From the IMG/VR virus record IMGVR_UViG_3300025132_000259, positions 1-25,886 of that record: 25,886 nucleotides of DNA, one strand, 5' to 3'. The translations under genes and the position numbers were made by a program. The notes below the pieces were generated by a model that was not told the DNA's origin, did not search any database, and saw nothing but the letters and a program-made list of their open reading frames with translations. The DNA comes from a virus. Positions 7,463 through 14,148 of the stretch are shown here, one piece after another (positions within the stretch are counted from its first letter, which is position 1; each line of letters begins with the position of its first letter).

Positions 7463-8047
7463 CTATTTTTTTCTCATGTTTTCCATGAGTGTTTGATCAG
7501 TTTTTTCGATTGGTTTTTTAGCCCCGCGTTGGTCGTACTTGTCAAAAGGGAAACCTTCGGAACCGTCCGACCTTGTAGGCCCACGAATCGGCTCAACTGT
7601 TTGCCCCATAGATCGAGTGGACTTGGATCCCGTCGTGAAATGACCGTGTGGGCCTACGAATCGTTTTCCTTGTTGTTCGTGTGATTCTAAGGCTTCAGTC
7701 AAGGCGAGTTGGGCTATTGCTTGCTTGTCCTTGATACGCTCGCCGACCGTAAAATCTGCACCCTTTCTGAAATCTCTCGGATTGTTTTCTTCGGGTCCGC
7801 CTCGGACAAGGTACTGGCGCAACTGCTGTGCAGCTTTACTATAGTTGGTGTGGAGGGGGGGGCCTTCTGCAACCTCTGTTTCAAAAGCCGTTCCGTATTG
7901 TCCCAGAATACCGTGGTAGCGACCTACCCTTTTAACGGCCTCTTTAGGGTCTTCGTAGCCGATCTGGAACATTTGTTCATAAAGGTCTGTATCTCGCAAT
8001 GCAGATAGGTAGTCGGAAGCTAAGTTTTTTGAGTATTGATCTGCCAC
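7463..8047 (-). CDS. Hypothetical protein between two DUF2589-type genes
   Basis: 194 residues from GTG 8047 (MADQYSKN), 9 bases after the preceding stop with a weak AGG Shine-Dalgarno. The N-terminal half is helical (SDYLSALRDTDLYEQMFQIG, SKAAQQLRQYLVRGG); residues 105-130 are rich in Ala/Gln/Lys; the C-terminal 60 residues are polar, low-complexity and probably disordered (GPHGHFTTGSKSTRSMG), ending in basic MENMRKK. No membrane segment, signal or catalytic motif. Sitting between two DUF2589-type genes, its product may act with theirs. I do not recognise a family. Confidence 0.6.
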   Translation of the reverse strand: MADQYSKNLASDYLSALRDTDLYEQMFQIGYEDPKEAVKRVGRYHGILGQYGTAFETEVAEGPPLHTNYSKAAQQLRQYLVRGGPEENNPRDFRKGADFTVGERIKDKQAIAQLALTEALESHEQQGKRFVGPHGHFTTGSKSTRSMGQTVEPIRGPTRSDGSEGFPFDKYDQRGAKKPIEKTDQTLMENMRKK

Positions 8048-8056
8048 AATTTAAAC

Positions 8057-8551
8057 CTACGGAAGTAGCTTAATTAATTCGTCATCGATTCTTGCATAAC
8101 CCTCTGGAGGCTCGCTGCCCTTGAAGATCAGCTTGAGTTTAGCAGCATTGTTCTCTTTTTTGAACCATGATGGCGTATTGGCGCATGGCCGAACCATCAG
8201 CTTTCCTTTTTTCTTGTCAGCAGTGAGGCCAGATATTTCAACAGACATTTCGACTTCGAGCGTATCCACACGAAGACTTTGCCCAGTCGTGAGGGATTGC
8301 AGGGGGACCGGAATTCTTTTTTGTACCAGTACTCCATCTTCCCATGTTGGGATTTCCATGACGACCATACGAGGTGCATATATGTGTCTTCCGTCGTCAT
8401 CTGTAACGGGGTCACCTTTTTCATCTGTTTTCAACTCCCAGAACTCTTCATTGGTGATGGAGTCAAGCTCGTGTCGTTCAGCAATATCGGTCGCAGCTAT
8501 AACCGCTGATTGAATGGAATGGACTATGTCGTCTAAAGAATGATCAGCCAT
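8057..8551 (-). CDS. Probable divergent DUF2589-like protein
   Basis: 164 residues; Shine-Dalgarno TTGGAG lies 6 bases before ATG 8551. Residues 81-107 (VPLQSLTTGQSLRV, LEVEMSVEIS) keep the central DUF2589 pattern also seen in the gene at 6851 (VPLLAIINTPSLSV, AEVRFTMEVK), and the C-terminus has PPEGYARIDDEL, echoing PPEGLMKVLDM there. The N-terminal helix (DDIVHSIQSAVIAATDIAERH) is also compatible. Two family members of different length in one three-gene operon suggests paralogues that may assemble together. First gene of the block; any promoter must lie in or near the 35-bp gap to the divergent + strand gene or inside that gene. Confidence 0.6.
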   Translation of the reverse strand: MADHSLDDIVHSIQSAVIAATDIAERHELDSITNEEFWELKTDEKGDPVTDDDGRHIYAPRMVVMEIPTWEDGVLVQKRIPVPLQSLTTGQSLRVDTLEVEMSVEISGLTADKKKGKLMVRPCANTPSWFKKENNAAKLKLIFKGSEPPEGYARIDDELIKLLP

Positions 8552-8585
8552 GCTATCTCCAAGTTATGATGAGTCAGGTGGTTCA

Positions 8586-9005
8586 ATGCGTCAGTTCCTA
8601 AAAGCGTACAAGGACATCCTGGTCTACCATGACTACGGACCCCTGCTCTTGTTCTGGAACATTGCTGACCTTGCCAACAACCGCGTGCTTTGGATGAGCT
8701 ACGGCGAGGCCCTGGATGGGGGCAACGAGTGGGCCTACTTTCAGTACTGTCTGTACTTTGTGGTGGCCCTCGGCATGCTCTTCAGTCTTCCCAATGTCCG
8801 ATCCTGCTCCCGCTTCGTTGGCGTCTACTTGCTGCTGTACATCTTTTCGACCACCCGTTTCCTGGTGAACGTGTTCAATGATCCCGAATTTGCTGCCGGT
8901 GACGTTGGTCGATCGCTTGTTGTTACAGGCGTCTACTTTACCTTGTGGGTTTGGATATACGTTAAAATGCGTGTGGAAGTAATGCACAAGGATCTCCGTG
9001 GATAA
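8586..9005 (+). CDS. Four-helix integral membrane protein
   Basis: 139 residues from ATG 8586 with GGTGG upstream; an in-frame ATG at 8550 would overlap the divergent gene and is less likely. Hydrophobic segments: LLLFWNIADLAN (about 20-31), YFQYCLYFVVALGMLFSL (about 53-70), FVGVYLLLYIFSTTRFLV (about 79-96) and LVVTGVYFTLWVWIYV (about 113-128). The C-terminus is basic (KMRVEVMHKDLRG). It overlaps the next gene by 8 bases. A multi-spanning membrane protein beside a membrane-coil protein suggests a second lysis or membrane-modification pair. No family recognised. Confidence 0.65.
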   Translation: MRQFLKAYKDILVYHDYGPLLLFWNIADLANNRVLWMSYGEALDGGNEWAYFQYCLYFVVALGMLFSLPNVRSCSRFVGVYLLLYIFSTTRFLVNVFNDPEFAAGDVGRSLVVTGVYFTLWVWIYVKMRVEVMHKDLRG

Positions 9006-9303
9006 ACCAACCACTACTGCTGCTGTTGTCGCTGTCGTTACAGGATTGGTCAGTGCTGGTGCGTTTAAGTTCTATGAGTTCATTCTGAAGCAAAAAAGAG
9101 AAAAGCAGGTCGAAGAGAAAGCTGAGCAAACGCTATACCGTGACGACCTCATCAAACGAGTTGAAAAACTCGAACAAGAGCGTGATGAGCACCTTCAGCA
9201 AATCATCGACCTGATGACCGACATTGCGGGACTGAAAGTAGAAGTCGACTACGTCAAACGCGAGAACGAAATCTTGAAGCTCAAGATTGATGCTATGAGG
9301 TGA
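8998..9303 (+). CDS. Membrane-anchored coiled-coil protein
   Basis: 101 residues from GTG 8998 (AAGGAT upstream), overlapping the previous gene by 8 bases. An N-terminal membrane segment (about residues 7-24, TAAVVAVVTGLVSAGAFK) is followed by a nearly continuous coiled coil (KREKQVEEKAEQTL, RVEKLEQERDEHLQQIIDL, VEVDYVKRENEILKLKI). The layout is that of phage membrane-anchored spanin or holin-associated proteins. The 3' end overlaps the convergent 37-codon zinc-ribbon gene by 11 bases. Confidence 0.6.
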   Translation: MDKPTTTAAVVAVVTGLVSAGAFKFYEFILKQKREKQVEEKAEQTLYRDDLIKRVEKLEQERDEHLQQIIDLMTDIAGLKVEVDYVKRENEILKLKIDAMR

Positions 9304-9406
9304 TTGGTTCGCCTGGGCCTTCACACTCTGGACAGTTCAGTTCTCCGAACCAAATGTGTCCACACTCAATACAACAACGCCTAAAAAGTTCAATCACCTT
9401 TGCCAT
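9293..9406 (-). CDS. 37-residue zinc-ribbon protein
   Basis: Short leftward frame with start MAKVIELFRR and a compact metal-site pattern CCIECGHIW…LNCPECEG: CxxC then CPxC about ten residues on, the knuckle pair of a zinc ribbon. It overlaps the 3' end of the upstream FmdB-like gene by 17 bases in another frame, as expected for coupled translation, and its own 3' end overlaps the convergent + strand gene. The two Cys pairs in so short a frame make chance unlikely. It may bind nucleic acid or partner with the neighbouring zinc protein. Confidence 0.55.
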   Translation of the reverse strand: MAKVIELFRRCCIECGHIWFGELNCPECEGPGEPITS

Positions 9407-9602
9407 TTTTCAATCCGTAGTTGTCCCTTGCCCAGCCGCTACCTTTGAGGGTGAAGTTGGTGGCACATATTTTTCGTTTCATATCAACCGATGTACCACG
9501 GTCGAGAGCGCAAGCCCCACAGTGGGGGCTTGGATCTCCGAATGCCTGCAAAACCTCTACGGTTAGCTCGCAGTTTGGACAAACAAACTGATACAACGGC
9601 AT
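9390..9602 (-). CDS. FmdB-type zinc-ribbon protein
   Basis: 70 residues. The N-terminus MPLYQFVCPNCELTVEV and the second pair CGAC (about residues 33-36) match the FmdB/putative regulatory zinc-ribbon family (start MP-Y-F-C--C, then a second C--C). The C-terminus KGSGWARDNYGLKNGKGD matches the end of many FmdB-like proteins, which often carry GSGWY…Y. These small proteins are common in phages and bacteria and are thought to bind DNA or partners; the exact role is unknown. The ATG lies 5 bases after the upstream stop, without a strong Shine-Dalgarno. Confidence 0.75.
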   Translation of the reverse strand: MPLYQFVCPNCELTVEVLQAFGDPSPHCGACALDRGTSVDMKRKICATNFTLKGSGWARDNYGLKNGKGD

Positions 9603-9607
9603 CGTAT

Positions 9608-10267
9608 TTAGTCGTCAAAAACAACTGGACTTGGGTCTGGGTCTGCAAATGACTCGACATCTGTGCTTGCGGGGGCGTTGTTTTTCAATGCTCCTGCAGA
9701 CATCGCCACAACCAGTTGCTTGATCAGATCCTTCAATTCACCGTCATCTGTGTTCTTGCTCGTAAGAGCTTCAACAAGTTCTGGTGCGATTGGGCTTGTA
9801 TTGACATTTACAGTAGTGGTGATTGGCACACCGTTTCGGTAAACAAGCTCTTCAGTGTTTTCAATATCTACGAACTTAACAACCAAGAACAATCGTTCTA
9901 CGCCATCGGTTGCGTAATCAATTTTGACATCGTAATCCATCAACATCCACTCACCGTTTGGTTGTGAGTTTCGGATGGTTTTGATCATTCCATTGATTGC
10001 ATTCTCAACGATTTTTTGCCAACCAAATTCAGACACCTTGCCTTGAAGTTGGTGCAAAGGCCACGAGCAATCACCAAGCTTTGTTCGGAACTCTGCACAC
10101 TCCTTGGCTTTTTTGGCCGGGAGTTGTTGTTCTGAAATGGCTTCATTCAAAATGTTCATCAACGTTGATGTTTGATTAATGTACGTGGGCTTAGAGCCGA
10201 CCTCATCATTTTTATTGTTTTGACCGAATGGGTTTCTGGCTTTTTCAACTTCTTCAAAAAGACTCAT
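9608..10267 (-). CDS. Hypothetical phage protein in the recombination operon
   Basis: 219 residues; start preceded by GGAGAAGACAA. Begins MSLFEEVEKARNPFGQ; the central domain (about residues 60-150) alternates helices and strands (EFGWQKIVENAINGMIKTIRN, WMLMDYDVKIDYATDGVERLFLVVKFVDIE); the C-terminal 60 residues are acidic and probably disordered (ASTDVESFADPDPSPVVFDD). The acidic tail recalls single-stranded-DNA-binding proteins, but no OB-fold signature stands out. Next to HNH, RecT and exonuclease genes, a recombination accessory role is plausible. Not recognised. Confidence 0.6.
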   Translation of the reverse strand: MSLFEEVEKARNPFGQNNKNDEVGSKPTYINQTSTLMNILNEAISEQQLPAKKAKECAEFRTKLGDCSWPLHQLQGKVSEFGWQKIVENAINGMIKTIRNSQPNGEWMLMDYDVKIDYATDGVERLFLVVKFVDIENTEELVYRNGVPITTTVNVNTSPIAPELVEALTSKNTDDGELKDLIKQLVVAMSAGALKNNAPASTDVESFADPDPSPVVFDD

Positions 10268-10281
10268 TTGTCTTCTCCATA

Positions 10282-10503
10282 TTATTTTATTGATCTGTTT
10301 TTAGATCGACTTATCACTTTGAGGTTTGATTTTTTGTTGTTGGTTGGATTTCCATCTTCATGGTGAACATCTTTTTTATCACCCTTTTTAATCTTTCCAA
10401 CCATTTTCATGATTCGATTGGCAGCATTGCGGCCCGCTCTACGTTTTTTTTGCTCCGGTTTGCTGTGGTATTCCCGGTATTCCTTTTGGTAGTCGCGAGC
10501 CAT
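10282..10503 (-). CDS. Small HNH-type endonuclease-like protein
   Basis: 73 residues; AGGATGGC upstream of ATG. A very basic N-terminus (MARDYQKEYREYHSKPEQKKRRAGRNAANR) precedes DVHHEDGNPTNN (about 45-56) and SNLKVISRSKNRSIK, matching the core HNH pattern (V-H-HxDGNPxNNxxxNLxxxxxxxH/N) of small phage nucleases. The last Asn replaces the third His, which is usual. No zinc-binding Cys pairs are present. Whether it cuts, nicks or only binds DNA is not shown. In front of RecT it may serve recombination or packaging. Confidence 0.75.
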   Translation of the reverse strand: MARDYQKEYREYHSKPEQKKRRAGRNAANRIMKMVGKIKKGDKKDVHHEDGNPTNNKKSNLKVISRSKNRSIK

Positions 10504-10512
10504 TTTGCCATC

Positions 10513-11331
10513 CTAATCTTCAAGTAGGGATTCTTGTTTTTCTTTAACCTCTGAAAGCTCATCGAGTTGTTCAGAAAGTAGATTCATAGAGTTCATTTCT
10601 GGTATGTCGTCTATGTTAACAACTCTGACGTCTTCGGATGGTGCATCTTGCTTTCCATCGTGGTCGTATGCATTCGAAGTAGTGTCATCCATTGGTACGA
10701 TGCCGCGTGCAAACGCGTATCGAAGCCCAGTCTTGAGGGCCATTTCAATGGGCCACTGACCCCAAGGCGATTGGTTTTTGTTTCGCTTGTACGCGTCCGA
10801 GTTTGCTCGACGTTTCTCGATGTCGGCCTTGCGAATCACAACGAAGTCTTTGCTTCCATCTTTGTAGTGGGCAACCACATAAACAGCGATCAATGTTTCC
10901 CATGATTGCTGTGCGTTAAGGTCTGGTACGTGTTCCAAGCTTGGGTCTGTGCCTTCGATAACATTGAATGTGTCGCTCTCGAATACTGCCTTGGTTCGAA
11001 GCCGTACTCCACTTCTGGCTGCAAGTTTAGAGAACCCACGGTGTGACACTTGCCATTGAAGGCTCTTGCCTCTTGGCAACAGGTAAACATCGGGCAGTGG
11101 ACCACCGGGCATGAGTCCAGTCATTGCTGAAAGCGCAACGGCCTGGGCCACAGATACGGGGTCACAGCCATACAATCGATCGTTTGTTTGTGCTGCTTGA
11201 CGGAAAGCAAGTGCTACGCGACCTGCCGCCTTTGCTCCTTCTTCGGTTCCAACCATAGCCTGCAAAAAGTCAGATGCTTTTGCTTCGACCACGTTTCTGA
11301 ACTGATGTGCTGGGTGTAGTGCGTTTGCCAT
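10513..11331 (-). CDS. recT: RecT-family single-strand DNA annealing protein
   Basis: 272 residues. The RecT core is clear: CDPVSVAQAVALSAMTGLMP (about 56-75), YLLPRGKSLQWQVSHRGFSKLAARSG (about 83-108), and the later IEMALKTGLRYAFARGIVPMDD. RecT proteins anneal complementary single strands and work with an exonuclease, here the YqaJ-type gene directly upstream. The ATG overlaps the exonuclease TAA by one base (TAATG), so the two are co-translated. The C-terminal ~45 residues are acidic and helical (LLSEQLDELSEVKEKQESLLED), probably a partner-docking tail. Confidence 0.9.
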   Translation of the reverse strand: MANALHPAHQFRNVVEAKASDFLQAMVGTEEGAKAAGRVALAFRQAAQTNDRLYGCDPVSVAQAVALSAMTGLMPGGPLPDVYLLPRGKSLQWQVSHRGFSKLAARSGVRLRTKAVFESDTFNVIEGTDPSLEHVPDLNAQQSWETLIAVYVVAHYKDGSKDFVVIRKADIEKRRANSDAYKRNKNQSPWGQWPIEMALKTGLRYAFARGIVPMDDTTSNAYDHDGKQDAPSEDVRVVNIDDIPEMNSMNLLSEQLDELSEVKEKQESLLED

Positions 11332-12242
11332 TATTTATCTCCTGTGTAGTTGAATCGGAATGTTCGTGTTGGTTCGCCTTGAATAAGGTATTTCTTGGCG
11401 AGGTCTGGGTTGTCAGACTCGAATGATGAACGATCGAATCGAGTCCTTGGTTTGCTCTGCGACCATGTTGCGACACCAGCAATACCATATGCCGTGCCTA
11501 TTTGTTCTTTGAGTTGATTTTCTAACGTCCGCTTTTCTTCGTCAAGCTCTGCACACTGCCTTCGGATTTCCTTCAGTTGTTTGGCAAGCTCGATGTGTGA
11601 TTCAGATGGCTCAATGAATGTCTTCGACTCTTGCTCGAACAACTTAGCGAGCGATTTTGAGCATGCTGTGGAGCCGTCAACATCTGGTGGGGCTCCATTC
11701 TTAATGTGCTTGTCGTACCACTCTCTTACGTATTCGATGATTCGTGATTCAACGGCCTCGTCTCTGTAAATGTTGTACGACCTGTATTCGTCAGACATGG
11801 TTGCAAATGCTGCCAGGTCACATCTTTCGTCACCCGTCACCGCCATCTGCCATACACATTGTGCTGCATAGTACGGGGGCACACCATTCGATCCCGAAAA
11901 CCCCCACCGATGATCAAACTTCCTCGTTGATTTGATTTCCAATAACCATTTACTATCATCACTTGTCACGAAGAAATCGGGTCGTGCATGCATCCATGGC
12001 TCTGGCCCCAGCATTGGTTCAGCTTCATATTCGGGGCCTTTTTTGATCTGCACATTGTTCAAGTGAGCATAGTGAGCACCGATTGCTGGCTCAAGAATAT
12101 GGCCCCTCTCCGTTGCCAGTGAAGATGAGCTTTGTGTGAGCCCATGCATTCTTGCCCACACGTCCCATGGGCTGCTCCAGGGTGACATTCCAAGTATTGC
12201 CCCAACGCTACTGCTGCCGATGGTCGGCGTATTTTCGTTCAT
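11331..12242 (-). CDS. YqaJ-family phage exonuclease
   Basis: 303 residues, PD-(D/E)XK fold. Motifs in order: SSVGAILGMSPWSSPWDVW (about 11-29), ERGHILEPAIG (45-55) with the helix Glu, HARPDF (85-90, Asp89), LEIKS (101-105, Glu102 and Lys104), and YYAAQCVWQM (124-133, Gln128). These are the metal and substrate residues of the lambda-exo/YqaJ nucleases. The C-terminal third is a coiled coil (about 213-247; ELAKQLKEIRRQCAELDEEKRTLENQL). It resects double-stranded ends 5' to 3' so the RecT partner can bind the single strand. Start has GAGGAAC upstream. First gene leftward from the 12243-12333 control region. Confidence 0.9.
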   Translation of the reverse strand: MNENTPTIGSSSVGAILGMSPWSSPWDVWARMHGLTQSSSSLATERGHILEPAIGAHYAHLNNVQIKKGPEYEAEPMLGPEPWMHARPDFFVTSDDSKWLLEIKSTRKFDHRWGFSGSNGVPPYYAAQCVWQMAVTGDERCDLAAFATMSDEYRSYNIYRDEAVESRIIEYVREWYDKHIKNGAPPDVDGSTACSKSLAKLFEQESKTFIEPSESHIELAKQLKEIRRQCAELDEEKRTLENQLKEQIGTAYGIAGVATWSQSKPRTRFDRSSFESDNPDLAKKYLIQGEPTRTFRFNYTGDK

Positions 12243-12333
12243 TTGTTCCTCTTTGTTCTCATGGTTTCTATGTTATCACGATGTGATGATGTTACCATCA
12301 CTCAAATCGGACATTTTTTGACTGGATATTTTT
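12243..12333. promoter_or_regulatory. Divergent control region with overlapping operator-like inverted repeats
   Basis: This 91-bp gap separates the leftward exonuclease/RecT operon from the rightward regulator gene. It holds ATCAC-GAT-GTGAT (12275-12287) and GTGATG-N7-CATCAC (12283-12301), which share the central GTGAT, so three related half-sites lie at close spacing. That is what Cro/CI-like repressors often bind, and such a gene starts 33 bp away. Promoters for both directions should be here, but I cannot place -35/-10 boxes with confidence; on the + strand TTGACT lies only 17 bp before the ATG. Confidence 0.5.
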
Positions 12334-12570
12334 ATGGACATTCGCTCTTTTCGAGAAAGCCAACCCTCCTTCAACAGCCGCTTTGGTTTCTGCAAGTGGA
12401 TGAATGAAACGCTCAACGAAAAAGGTTTGAGTATTTCAGTGTCCTATCTTCGAGACTTGGAGTCAGGTCGATCCATTCCCTCATTGAGGCTTGCTATTGC
12501 CGTAGAGGACTTCACCAAACAGAAAGTGACTGTGCGGGACTGGGCTGGTCTTTCAAAGAGACAATCTTAG
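12334..12570 (+). CDS. Cro/CI-like helix-turn-helix regulator
   Basis: 78 residues, the only + strand gene in the replication half. The segment FCKWMNETLNEKGLSISVSYLRDLESGRSIPSLRLAIAVEDF (residues 19-60) fits the Cro/CI-type helix-turn-helix pattern, including YLRDLESGRSIPS where recognition helix and loop lie; it ends with VTVRDWAGL. It faces the exonuclease operon across the operator-like repeats and is likely to repress it, itself, or both. Its TAG stop overlaps the convergent gene's TAA (TTAG). The Shine-Dalgarno is weak (GGAT). Confidence 0.75.
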   Translation: MDIRSFRESQPSFNSRFGFCKWMNETLNEKGLSISVSYLRDLESGRSIPSLRLAIAVEDFTKQKVTVRDWAGLSKRQS

Positions 12571-12776
12571 GCTTCCGCTACTTGCGATGTTTTGAGCACG
12601 TACATGAAGCTCGCGAAGCTCTGTGCAATCTTGAACTCTGTCTCGATAAGCTTTCTGAGTTCTTCGTGATTCTCTGCTTCAAACATACATTCGTCGTCTT
12701 CATCGCAAATGGCGAATCCATTCTTGGTTTCAATCATGGACCAGCCGGTGGGCAGTTTTTTAAGTAGCTCGATCAT
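12567..12776 (-). CDS. Small hypothetical protein downstream of the helicase
   Basis: 69 residues from ATG 12776, one base after the helicase stop (TGAAATG); the longer frame upstream only shadows the helicase. Sequence begins MIELLKKLPTGWSMIETKNGFAICDEDDECMFEAENHEELRKLIE and then helical. An acidic protein with a beta hairpin (W--I----GF-I-DE) and a helix, resembling small phage proteins beside replication genes. Function unknown; probably co-translated with the helicase. Confidence 0.6.
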   Translation of the reverse strand: MIELLKKLPTGWSMIETKNGFAICDEDDECMFEAENHEELRKLIETEFKIAQSFASFMYVLKTSQVAEA

Positions 12777-12777
12777 T

Positions 12778-14148
12778 TCAAGTGCATCCAATCTTCGTAT
12801 AGAGTTTTTGTCGTTTTCGAGCGAGTCCACGCATTGCTCCGTTATCATCAACGCAATCAATGACAATCGGATCTTTCTTTTCCGGGTGTGGTCGCATGAC
12901 TCTGCCAATGCGCTGTTGTATCCGGCCCATAGCTTTCGTCGGAGTAGTAAGCACAACAGTGTCGAGTGACGGAAGATCAAGTCCTTCATCTGCGACTGTT
13001 GTGGCACATACGACTTGAATCTGTCGATCATTTGCACGTTGTAAAACCTCTGCTCTTTGTTTCTTTGTCATCCGACCAACAAGCGGTTCTGCGACAATGG
13101 TGTGTGACTGTAGGGCTTCTGCCATCCATATGCAGTGATCTACACGGTCAGATAGCACCAGAATCTGCCTGCCCTCGGCGCATGCATCGAGAATCCGATC
13201 AAGAATCCTGTTGTTTCTTTGCGTATCACTTGTCATCGTTGTGATCAGTTTAGACCAATCCAAACGATTTTTCGGGCCCAGATAGTCAGTAAAAAACCAC
13301 TCGATCTTTGGGGCAACAACGTGGCCGGAAATGGTCAGCTCTGCGTTGGTGATTTCGTATACTGCAGGACCGAAGTGCCACCAAAGAATCGACGTCAAAC
13401 CATCGGGACGATTTGGCGTAGCAGTCAGTCCGAGTCTGTATCGTGCTGGCATGCAGAACATGACTGAGCAAAACGTATTCGCTGGAACGTGGTGTGCTTC
13501 ATCAACGATACAAAGTCCGAACTGTTGCCCAAAAGCGTAGCGTTCTGTAAATGACATTCGTTCGAGAGTCTGGAAAGTCGCGACCACAATCCGTCCCGAG
13601 TCATCCTTCTTACCCGCACCATACTGAGTTGCCTTTTTGTTAAGCATGGATTCGATTCGATTCATCCACTGTACAGCAAGATCGTTGGTGTGAACCAAGA
13701 CAAGAGCCTTCGTTGCAAACTGAGTCATGGCGGTAACACCAATGGCAGTTTTACCGGCACCGCATGGAGCAATGATGACTCCCTCTCCGTCGTTTGCAAT
13801 CCAAGCGTTGAGGGCTTTTTGTTGGTAATCCCTCAATGAAAAGTGTTGTGCCACACTGATCGGTTCGTCTTTTGGTTTTGTTCTTACGTCTACCAGTTGA
13901 CCAAGATTCATCTGCGATGCGGCCTTTCTTGGCACTGCAAGCCCACCACCCCAGGGATGGTCAAACGGGATTCGGTGACATGCGTTGATGTGTTTGTCTG
14001 GGATGGGAACGTATTTGCCTCGTTCTCTCATTCCCATCGCCATTCCGTATTCTGGATTGGCAAGCCTGAATCGACTCAATGCCTCATCTTCTTTGTTGTT
14101 TCCAGGTCGAAGAAAAACTCCTCCACCCAATGCTACTTTTTCCATCAT
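12778..14148 (-). CDS. Superfamily 2 DNA helicase (XPB/RAD25-like)
   Basis: 456 residues. Helicase motifs in order: Q-like FSLRDYQQKAL (103-113), Walker A APCGAGKT (127-134), VVATFQTL (188-195), DEAH (216-219), LTATP (241-245), then in RecA domain 2 VVCATTVADEGLDLPSLD (379-396) and QQRIGRVMRP (411-420). Residues 1-100 are a family-specific N-terminus without clear motifs. ATP-driven unwinding or remodelling of DNA in replication or recombination is expected. It overlaps the VapE-type gene by 4 bases (ATGA); a second ATG follows at once, so the exact first Met is uncertain. Confidence 0.9.
   Translation of the reverse strand: MMEKVALGGGVFLRPGNNKEDEALSRFRLANPEYGMAMGMRERGKYVPIPDKHINACHRIPFDHPWGGGLAVPRKAASQMNLGQLVDVRTKPKDEPISVAQHFSLRDYQQKALNAWIANDGEGVIIAPCGAGKTAIGVTAMTQFATKALVLVHTNDLAVQWMNRIESMLNKKATQYGAGKKDDSGRIVVATFQTLERMSFTERYAFGQQFGLCIVDEAHHVPANTFCSVMFCMPARYRLGLTATPNRPDGLTSILWWHFGPAVYEITNAELTISGHVVAPKIEWFFTDYLGPKNRLDWSKLITTMTSDTQRNNRILDRILDACAEGRQILVLSDRVDHCIWMAEALQSHTIVAEPLVGRMTKKQRAEVLQRANDRQIQVVCATTVADEGLDLPSLDTVVLTTPTKAMGRIQQRIGRVMRPHPEKKDPIVIDCVDDNGAMRGLARKRQKLYTKIGCT

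Noticed and set aside
9300-9566. Rightward 88-codon frame MIGSPGPSHSGQ
   Set aside because: It is the opposite strand of the two zinc-ribbon genes, whose Cys pairs are clear.
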